Shown here: in pieces, positions 17,737 through 24,993 of the stretch
Numbering within the stretch: position 1 is the stretch's first letter
How the letters are laid out: the number at the start of each line of letters is the position of its first letter
Assembly (NCBI GenBank): GCA_016713275.1
Contig: JADJPL010000008.1
Location: 186,001 to 250,000 of the forward strand
DNA length: 64,000 nucleotides
Source: Haliscomenobacter sp.
GTDB taxonomy: Bacteria; Bacteroidota; Bacteroidia; Chitinophagales; Saprospiraceae
Direction of reading: 5' to 3'
Position numbers and translations under genes: made by a program
Notes under the pieces: generated by a model
Told to the model about the DNA's origin: nothing
The model's database searches: none
What the model saw: the letters and a program-made list of their open reading frames with translations, nothing else

Positions 17737-19977
17737 ATGAAATATCTCCAATTTATCGGACTTGCTTCCGTGGTCTTTCTCATCCATGCATTCAAACTGG
17801 AGGATACGTTCCAAAAAACAGCCCCTGCCAAACCCATTGAAGAACGGGTGGATTCTGTCATGAAACTCATGACCATCGAGGACAAAATCGGGCAAATGAC
17901 CCTCTTTACCAGCGATTGGGCGGTTACCGGGCCTACGCTTCGGGAAGGGTATCGCGACGATATCAAAGCGGGCAAAGTTGGGGCCATCTTTAATGCCCAC
18001 ACCGCTGCGTATAACCGGGAGCTGCAACGCATTGCCGTGGAAGAAACCCGGCTCGGCATCCCGCTGCTTTTTGGATATGATGTTATCCACGGCTATAAGA
18101 CCATTTTCCCTGTCCCCCTGGGCGAATCAGCCAGTTGGGATCTGGAGGCGATGGAAAAATCAGCCCGGATTGCCGCCATTGAAGCCGCCGCCGCCGGCTT
18201 GCACTGGACCTTTGCCCCCATGGTAGATATCGCCCGCGATCCCCGTTGGGGACGCATCTGCGAGGGAGCAGGGGAAGATACCTACCTCGGCGCCCGCATC
18301 GCCGAAGCCCGCGTAAAAGGGTTTCAGGGAGACGACCTGAGTAAAGACAATACCCTCATCGCTTGCGCCAAACACTATGCCGCTTATGGCGCTGCTCAGG
18401 CGGGACGGGATTACCACTCGGTGGATATTTCCGAGCGCGTGCTCCGGGAAACCTACCTGCCTCCCTTTATGGCAGCACAAAAAGCAGGGGTGCGCACGTT
18501 CATGACCTCCTTCAACGAGCTGTTCGGCGTTCCCGCTTCCGGAAGCCGCTTCCTGCTCACCGACGTGCTCCGCGACGAGTGGGGCTTCGACGGGTTTGTC
18601 GTGACCGACTATACCTCCATCAACGAAATGGTATACCACGGCATCGTAGCCAATGACAAAGATGCCGCAGAGCTTTCTTTGAATGCCGGTGTGGATATGG
18701 ACATGCAAGGCGCTACCTACTACAATTACCTCCTTCAGCTCGTCCGCGAAGGGCGCATCTCCGTGACCCGCGTGAACGAATCCGTGCGCCGAATCCTCCG
18801 GATCAAGTTTGAGCTGGGTCTTTTTGACGACCCATACCGGTACAGCGACACCGAAAGGGAGAAAGCCCGGGTCTTTGCCCCGGAGCACCTGGAAGCCGCG
18901 CGCGATATCGCCCGTAAATCCATCGTTCTGCTGCGCAACGAAAAAAATACGCTCCCGCTTTCAAAACAGATCCGCACCCTGGCAGTAGTTGGTCCTTTGG
19001 CTGCCAACCAGAGAGAACTGATCGGCTCCTGGTCGGGCGCCGGCGATTACAAACAATCGGTCAGCCTTCTGGATGGGATCAAAACCAAGTTGGGCGCCGG
19101 AGTGAAAGTGCTCCACACCGAAGGATGCGCGATCACCGGACAAGACAAAACAGGGTTTAAAAACGCCCTGGCGCTGGCCAAAACTGCGGAAGCCATCGTC
19201 GTTGCCGTAGGAGAAAGCGCCGACATGAGCGGGGAAGCCGCCAGCCGGTCTGATATTACCCTGCCCGGCGTGCAGGAAGAGCTGGTCAAAGCCCTCGTCG
19301 CCACCGGCAAACCGGTCGTCGTCGTGCTGATGAACGGAAGGCCCCTCGCTATCCCCTGGCTCGCCGAAAACGCGCCAGCCCTTCTGGAGACCTGGTTCCT
19401 CGGAACTCAGGCGGGCCATGCCATCGCCGATGTGCTGTTCGGAGATTATAACCCCTCTGGAAAACTAACCGTTACCTTCCCAAGAAATGTCGGACAGGTC
19501 CCGATTTTTTACAATGCCAAGAACACCGGCAGACCGATGGACCCGCAGAATAAATACACCAGCAAATACCTCGACGTCCCGAATACCCCGCAGTTTCCTT
19601 TTGGGTTTGGGTTGAGTTACTCGAAATTCGAATACGCCAACCTCAAGACCGACCGGTCCGTGTTCAACACCGACTCCTCTCCGCTGAAAGTCACGTGTAC
19701 GGTACGCAACCTGGGCCCTTACGACGGGGAAGAAGTCGTCCAACTTTACGTCAAAGACCGGGTGGGAAGCGTTACCCGGCCCGTACGCGAACTGAAGGGG
19801 TTCCAAAAGATCTTCCTGAAAAATGGAGAATCCAAAACCCTGACCTTTACCCTGACCGCAGACGACCTCAAATTCTACAACCGGGACATGATTTGGACTG
19901 CCGAACCCGGGATGTTTGACCTGTATGTCGGCGCGGATTCCAATGCCCCGCTGACTACGTCCGTTGAATTGCGATAA
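17737..19977 (+). CDS. GH3 beta-glucosidase
   Basis: A 746-residue BglX-like glycoside hydrolase family 3 enzyme. It has an N-terminal hydrophobic segment (YLQFIGLASVVFLIHAF, probable signal peptide), a TIM-barrel domain with RDPRWGRICEGAGEDTYL, the nucleophile in GFVVTDYTSI (Asp291), and an alpha/beta sandwich domain with SADMSGEAASR, where Glu500 is the likely acid/base. A C-terminal FN3-like domain is present (VVQLYVKDRVGSVTRPVREL). In beta-1,2-glucan loci of other Bacteroidota a GH3 enzyme cleaves sophoro-oligosaccharides to glucose, and this one sits directly after a GH144 gene. Periplasmic location is inferred from the signal and the context. SusC follows after 39 bases, so the genes 16,320-23,025 are probably co-transcribed. 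Confidence 0.9.
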   Translation: MKYLQFIGLASVVFLIHAFKLEDTFQKTAPAKPIEERVDSVMKLMTIEDKIGQMTLFTSDWAVTGPTLREGYRDDIKAGKVGAIFNAHTAAYNRELQRIAVEETRLGIPLLFGYDVIHGYKTIFPVPLGESASWDLEAMEKSARIAAIEAAAAGLHWTFAPMVDIARDPRWGRICEGAGEDTYLGARIAEARVKGFQGDDLSKDNTLIACAKHYAAYGAAQAGRDYHSVDISERVLRETYLPPFMAAQKAGVRTFMTSFNELFGVPASGSRFLLTDVLRDEWGFDGFVVTDYTSINEMVYHGIVANDKDAAELSLNAGVDMDMQGATYYNYLLQLVREGRISVTRVNESVRRILRIKFELGLFDDPYRYSDTEREKARVFAPEHLEAARDIARKSIVLLRNEKNTLPLSKQIRTLAVVGPLAANQRELIGSWSGAGDYKQSVSLLDGIKTKLGAGVKVLHTEGCAITGQDKTGFKNALALAKTAEAIVVAVGESADMSGEAASRSDITLPGVQEELVKALVATGKPVVVVLMNGRPLAIPWLAENAPALLETWFLGTQAGHAIADVLFGDYNPSGKLTVTFPRNVGQVPIFYNAKNTGRPMDPQNKYTSKYLDVPNTPQFPFGFGLSYSKFEYANLKTDRSVFNTDSSPLKVTCTVRNLGPYDGEEVVQLYVKDRVGSVTRPVRELKGFQKIFLKNGESKTLTFTLTADDLKFYNRDMIWTAEPGMFDLYVGADSNAPLTTSVELR

Positions 19978-20016
19978 ACGCAACAGAATTTTGCCTTACC
20001 ATAAAAACACTCCTTT

Positions 20017-23000
20017 ATGAAACCAAAAAGCAGTTGCCTGAATTTGAAGTGGGCGATTTTTACCTTGCTTTCCCTATTTGGTACCCTGCAACTGGCCGCC
20101 CAGGTGAAGGTGACCGGCAAGGTGATTGACGAAACCCAGGAATCGCTGATCGGGGTCAATATCATGATAAAGAACTCTACCGAAGGAACCGTCACCGACT
20201 TCGACGGGAACTTCGAATTGATGGTAGCCGATCCCAATGCCACGCTGGTGTTTAGCTATACGGGATATTCCAATCAGGAGATCCTGCTAAAAGGCCAGAC
20301 ACAATTAACCGTTATTATGAGGGAGGAATCCCAAATGCTCAACGAAGTGGTCGTCGTCGGGTACGGAACCCAGCGAAAAAGCGACCTTACCGGTTCGGTG
20401 GCCAGTGTGAAGTCGGAGGACCTCCAAAAAGTGGCGTCTGCCAACGTGACCCAGGCCCTTCAGGGCAAGATCGCCGGCGTCCAGGTGACGGCGGGAAGCG
20501 GCCGGCCGGGAGAGGCGCCGGTAATCCGGGTCCGCGGCACCGGCACCCTGAATAACGCCAGCCCGATTTACGTAGTCGACGGACTTATTCTGGACAATAT
20601 CGACTTTCTCAACCCCAACGATATTGAGCGGATGGAGGTCCTTAAAGATGCTTCTTCCGCAGCCATCTACGGCACCCGGGGCGCCAATGGGGTCATCCTG
20701 ATCACGACGAAAAAAGGCGCCAGAGGGCAGAGGGCCCGGTTCAGCCTCAACGCGTATTCCGGCATGCAGCAGATCGATAAGAAAATCGGTCTGGCCAACG
20801 GAACGCAATACGCCCAACTAGTCAACGAGTTTAGTCAAAATGTGGGAATTACCCCTCCTTACCCCAACCCGGAGCTCTTCGGCGAAGGAACGGATTGGCA
20901 GGATGTTATTTACCGCGACGCCCCGATCCAGAACATCAACCTAAGTGTCAGTGGCGGATCGGAAGCGATGACCTACAGCATCAGCGGGGATATTTTCCTT
21001 CAGGATGGGATTATCGAGTCCTCCTACTTCAACCGGTATTCCCTGAGGGTAAACAACGAGTACAATTTGATCAAAGGCTTGAAATTCGGCCACAACCTGG
21101 CCTTCATCTCCTCCAACAACAACGGGGAGCCGGGAGGAATCGTCTTTAATGCCTACGCGGCAGATCCGCGCATCCAGCCGGTCGACAGCCTGGGAAATTT
21201 CGGGAGCACCTCCTTTACCTCCAACGTGAGCAATCCTGCCGCCCAGCTGAAATACAACAGCTACAACCGGGGGTATGGGCAGCAGTTTAACGGAAATCTG
21301 TATACCGAAATTTATCCAATCCGGAACCTGACCCTGCGGTCCAGCATGGGCTTTAATCTGGTGTACAACCGGTCCAAAAGCTTTGAGCCAAAATTCGAAG
21401 TGGACAACCGGCAACGGAATCCCAACAGCCGGGTCTTCGTTGGGTCCTCCCGCTACTTTAACTGGCAATGGGAAAACACCGCCAGTTATTCCAAAGACTT
21501 TGGAATCCATCGCATCAACCTGCTCGCCGGGTTCTCCCGTCAATCCAGCGGAGGCGACGCGGTGGGCGGCTCGCGCCTCGATCTGATCGGGGACACCGAG
21601 GATTTTTTCTACCTCAACTCCGGGGATAGCGAAACCGCAACGAACTACAATTACGGGTTTACCCCCGAACGGTATGAGTCCATTCTCTTCCGGCTCAACT
21701 ACTCCCTCAAAGACCGGTACCTCTTTACCGGAACCTTCCGCCGCGACGGTTCCTCCAAGTTCGGTTCCGAACGGCGGGTCGGGAGTTTTCCTTCCTTCGC
21801 GTTAGCCTGGCGGGTAACGGAAGAGCCGTTCATGAAATCCCAGGGATTCATCGACAACCTCAAGATCCGCGCCAGCTGGGGCCGCCTGGGTAACGACAAA
21901 TTCCCCTCCGACGCCGCTGTGCCCACCGTCACCAACAACCTCAGCGCCGTTTTCGGTCCGGATGAAAAGCTGACGTTCGGGGCCTCCATTATCAGCCTGG
22001 CCAACCCGCTGCTCCAATGGGAGGAAACGACCAGCTCCAACGTGGGGTTTGAACTGGGGTTGCTCGATAACCGCCTGACCCTGGAAGCGGATTACTACAA
22101 CCGGAAAAGTGAAAAAATCCTCGTCCCGGTACCCATTCCGGACTACGTGGGCTCTGCAGGCGACCCGTACGTCAACGCCGCCGACGTGGTCAATTCCGGG
22201 ATCGATTTCACCGTTAACTACTCCAGCAAAGCCGGAAAATTCAACTACCGCATCGGCCTGCTAGGCTCTACCGTGAAAAACGAAGTCCTTGCCCTCGGTA
22301 CCGGCCAGGATACGATTCCCGATGTGGCCATCACCGGTGAGTTCGCCACCTTGACGACCATTGGCCGGCCAATCGGCTCCTTCTATGGGTACAAAGTAGC
22401 CGGCGTGTATCAGAACGCCGAAGAGGTCGCCCAATTCCCCAGCCAGCAAGCCGTGAAACCTGGGGATTTGCGCTTCGAAGACGTGAACGGCGACGGGATT
22501 ATCAACAGCCGGGACCGCACCTTCCTCGGAAGCCCGATTCCGAATTTCATCTACGGCTTCAACGTCAGCCTGGAATACGGTGGGCTTGATCTATCGGTCG
22601 ATTTTAACGGGGTCAGCGGAAACAAGATCCTGAATTCCAAAAAAATGGCACGGGGATTTGGACTCCCTAACTACGAAGCCTCTTTCCTCGACCGATGGAC
22701 CGGCGAAGGGACCTCCAACACCGAACCGCGCATCATGAACGGCGGGTACCCAAACGTCTCCGTCTCGGAAAACTTTATCGAAGACGGGGACTTCCTGCGT
22801 CTGCGTAGCGTCGTTTTGGGGTATACCCTCCCCAAATCCTTGACCGCAAAGTGGTTTTTGAGTAACTTAAGGGTCTATGTTAGCGCCAACAACCTGGCCA
22901 CCTGGACCCAATACTCCGGATATACCCCGGAAATCGGCAGTGGAGCCGTCACCCGGGTAGGAATCGACGGCGGGATTTATCCCGTGTCCAAAACGTTCTT

Positions 23001-23025
23001 GTTTGGAATAAACGTAGGGTTTTGA
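20017..23025 (+). CDS. susC: SusC/RagA-type TonB-linked outer membrane transporter
   Basis: A 1,002-residue protein: a signal peptide, a CarboxypepD_reg-like domain (KVTGKVIDETQESLIGVNI), the SusC-type TonB-box region (EVVVVGYGTQRKSDLTGSVA), a plug domain and a long beta-barrel ending in aromatic residue (FLFGINVGF). Together with the SusD lipoprotein encoded downstream it should import oligosaccharides, inferred to be sophoro-oligosaccharides. There is no N-terminal sigma-regulator (STN) domain, so regulation through an anti-sigma factor is not expected; the upstream regulator is the better candidate. The 387-base gap before susD is unusually long for such a pair and is full of hairpins. Confidence 0.95.
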   Translation: MKPKSSCLNLKWAIFTLLSLFGTLQLAAQVKVTGKVIDETQESLIGVNIMIKNSTEGTVTDFDGNFELMVADPNATLVFSYTGYSNQEILLKGQTQLTVIMREESQMLNEVVVVGYGTQRKSDLTGSVASVKSEDLQKVASANVTQALQGKIAGVQVTAGSGRPGEAPVIRVRGTGTLNNASPIYVVDGLILDNIDFLNPNDIERMEVLKDASSAAIYGTRGANGVILITTKKGARGQRARFSLNAYSGMQQIDKKIGLANGTQYAQLVNEFSQNVGITPPYPNPELFGEGTDWQDVIYRDAPIQNINLSVSGGSEAMTYSISGDIFLQDGIIESSYFNRYSLRVNNEYNLIKGLKFGHNLAFISSNNNGEPGGIVFNAYAADPRIQPVDSLGNFGSTSFTSNVSNPAAQLKYNSYNRGYGQQFNGNLYTEIYPIRNLTLRSSMGFNLVYNRSKSFEPKFEVDNRQRNPNSRVFVGSSRYFNWQWENTASYSKDFGIHRINLLAGFSRQSSGGDAVGGSRLDLIGDTEDFFYLNSGDSETATNYNYGFTPERYESILFRLNYSLKDRYLFTGTFRRDGSSKFGSERRVGSFPSFALAWRVTEEPFMKSQGFIDNLKIRASWGRLGNDKFPSDAAVPTVTNNLSAVFGPDEKLTFGASIISLANPLLQWEETTSSNVGFELGLLDNRLTLEADYYNRKSEKILVPVPIPDYVGSAGDPYVNAADVVNSGIDFTVNYSSKAGKFNYRIGLLGSTVKNEVLALGTGQDTIPDVAITGEFATLTTIGRPIGSFYGYKVAGVYQNAEEVAQFPSQQAVKPGDLRFEDVNGDGIINSRDRTFLGSPIPNFIYGFNVSLEYGGLDLSVDFNGVSGNKILNSKKMARGFGLPNYEASFLDRWTGEGTSNTEPRIMNGGYPNVSVSENFIEDGDFLRLRSVVLGYTLPKSLTAKWFLSNLRVYVSANNLATWTQYSGYTPEIGSGAVTRVGIDGGIYPVSKTFLFGINVGF

Positions 23026-23412
23026 TGGAGGTAGCCCACTCGGTCTGAAGACCTGCCTAGTCGTAGTCTGAAGACTACGACCAACAGGTATAGCCCACTC
23101 GGTCTGAAGACCTGCCTAGTCGTAGTCTGAAGACTACGACCAACAGGGAGGGGTCTGAAGACCTGCCTAGTCGTAGTCTGAAGACTACGACCAACAGGGA
23201 GGGGTCTGAAGACCTACCTGGTCGTAGTCTGAAGACTACGACCAACAGGGAGGGGTCTGAAGACCTACCTGGTCGTAGTCTGAAGACTACGACCAACAGG
23301 GGACTACGACCAACAGGTATGGCTTTGCTTTGAACCGTACACCGTACACCGTACACCGTACACCGTAAACCGTAAACCGTACACCGTAATTCGTACATAA
23401 AAAAAAGGCAAT
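23026..23412 (+). repeat. Hairpin array and heptamer array between susC and susD
   Basis: No gene is present. Five tandem units of 51-59 bases run from 23,042 to about 23,310, starting at 23,042, 23,101, 23,152, 23,203 and 23,254. Each holds two hairpins: GGTCTGAAGACC, and a 22-base element with arms GTCGTAGTCT and AGACTACGAC around GA. The units are joined by TGCCTA or TACCTG and end in CAACAGG. A partial unit follows. At 23,334-23,389 are eight copies of the heptamer ACCGTA(C/A), ending 23 bases before the susD start. In mRNA the ten hairpins could protect the susC 3' end or uncouple SusC and SusD levels; this is inference. Confidence 0.88.
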
Positions 23413-24903
23413 ATGAACATAAAGAAATTCCTTTTTCGGGCAGGCGTAATCGGGTTGGCACTGTTGACCGCCCCGGCTTGCGAAAATTCTGATTTCCTGG
23501 AGGTCAAACCCCAGGGGGTAATCAATGCAAATAATTATTTTGCCACATCGGATCACGCCATTTGGGCGACCAATGCGGTATACAACCAATTGCGTTCCTG
23601 GAACCTGACCTCCTTCCCCTGGTTATCCATGACGGATATGGTTTCGGATGACGCCACGAAAGGAAGCTTTCCGGCGGATGCGCAAAAGCTGACCACCTTC
23701 GACGACTTCACCTTTGATTCCCGCTTTCCGGAAGAGATCCAGCTTACGTGGCAGGGCCACTACCAGGGCGTTTTCCGGGCGAACATCGCTATTGAAGGGA
23801 TTCCCAAAGTGCCGGTGATGGAAGAAAGCCTTCGGCAGCGCCTCCTCGGCGAGTCCAAATTCCTGCGGGCTCATTTTTACTTCAATCTGGCGCGTTGGTT
23901 TGGGGACGTGCCGCTGATTCTAGTTCCGCTTACCCAGAACGAATTCTACACGCAGTCGCGGACGCCGGTAGCCCAGGTGTACGCCCAGATTATCAAAGAT
24001 CTGACGGATGCGATTCCCGCCCTTCCGGAAAAATCTATGTATGATCCCGCCGATCTGGGCCGGGTGACCAAGGGCGCTGCCCGCGGGCTTTTAGCCAAAG
24101 TGTACCTGACGACCAAAGACTACCCCAACGCGGAAAAATATGCGCTGGAAGTGATCAACTCCAAGGAATACGCCTTGCTGGCGGATTATGCCAAAATCTT
24201 CCTTCCGGAGGGCGAAAACTCCAGCGAGTCGGTCTGGGAAGTGCAGGCCACCGCGCTGGAAGACTCTTATGGGGGCGCTACCCCCTGGAACATGGTCCAG
24301 GGCGTGAGGGGCACGCCCAACCTGGGCTGGGGCTTTAACCTCCCTTCCGACGACCTCGTCAAATCCTACGAGCGCGGGGATCCCCGGCGGGATGCCACCA
24401 TCCTTGAAGTTGGCGAAGCCCTTCCCGATGGGTCGGATCTCGTACAAGACAATAAAGAAATGGAAGGCGAACGCTACAACCAAAAGGCGTGGACGCCCTC
24501 CCATGCCCTCCTCCAGGATAACGGCCCCAGCAACCTCCGCATGCTCCGGTATGCCGACGTATTGCTCCTGGCTGCCGAGGCCCTCAATGAGAACGGGAAA
24601 GCCCAGGATGCCTTGACGTACCTCAACCAGGTGCGCAAACGCGCCCGCGGAACCCGCAACGTGCTCCCCGACATCACCATTACCAACAAGGACCAACTCC
24701 GCGAAGCCATCTGGCGCGAGCGCCGTTCCGAACTCGCTATGGAGCAGCACCGCTGGTTCGACCTCCTGCGCACCGGCCGCGCCGCTGCCACGATGAAAGC
24801 CCTTGGCAAAAACTTCGTCGTCGGCAAACACGAACTCTTCCCTATCCCCCAGACAGAAATCGCCCTCAGCGGAGGGAATTTGATCCAGAATCCGGGGTAT
24901 TGA
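23413..24903 (+). CDS. susD: SusD/RagB-type glycan-binding outer membrane lipoprotein
   Basis: A 496-residue protein with lipoprotein signal (LALLTAPAC, Cys23). The mature part begins ENSDFLEVKPQGVI, the usual SusD opening, and carries the tetratricopeptide-like helices of the family (ESKFLRAHFYFNLARWFGDVPL, AKVYLTTKDYPNAEKYA). The C-terminal SusD signature is RYADVLLLAAEALNENGKAQDALTYLNQVRKRA. It also has IWRERRSELAMEQHRWFDLLRTG and ends LIQNPGY. It forms the lid of the SusC transporter and gives part of the ligand specificity. The putative beta-1,2-glucan ligand is inferred from the neighbouring GH144 and GH3 genes. Confidence 0.95.
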   Translation: MNIKKFLFRAGVIGLALLTAPACENSDFLEVKPQGVINANNYFATSDHAIWATNAVYNQLRSWNLTSFPWLSMTDMVSDDATKGSFPADAQKLTTFDDFTFDSRFPEEIQLTWQGHYQGVFRANIAIEGIPKVPVMEESLRQRLLGESKFLRAHFYFNLARWFGDVPLILVPLTQNEFYTQSRTPVAQVYAQIIKDLTDAIPALPEKSMYDPADLGRVTKGAARGLLAKVYLTTKDYPNAEKYALEVINSKEYALLADYAKIFLPEGENSSESVWEVQATALEDSYGGATPWNMVQGVRGTPNLGWGFNLPSDDLVKSYERGDPRRDATILEVGEALPDGSDLVQDNKEMEGERYNQKAWTPSHALLQDNGPSNLRMLRYADVLLLAAEALNENGKAQDALTYLNQVRKRARGTRNVLPDITITNKDQLREAIWRERRSELAMEQHRWFDLLRTGRAAATMKALGKNFVVGKHELFPIPQTEIALSGGNLIQNPGY

Positions 24904-24905
24904 TA

Positions 24906-24985
24906 AAACTACAAAGTTACGACGTTGCGAAGTTACGACGTTGCGAGGTTACGACACCGCAACGTCGTAACTTCGCAACTTCAAA
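24906..24985 (+). repeat. Direct repeats and 22-base inverted repeat upstream of the amidase gene
   Basis: GTTACGACGTTGCGA is tandemly repeated with a 16-base period from 24,916, and the same motif returns inverted. Arms 24,924-24,945 and 24,958-24,979 are perfect 22-base complements around a 12-base loop. The element fills the whole gap between susD and the next start codon. It could end susD transcription or fold the 5' leader of the amidase mRNA. Confidence 0.8.
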
Positions 24986-24993
24986 CTTTGTAT

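Noticed and set aside
23042..23320. Possible CRISPR array
   Set aside because: Units are contiguous self-complementary hairpins with no unique spacers of constant length, and no cas genes are nearby.
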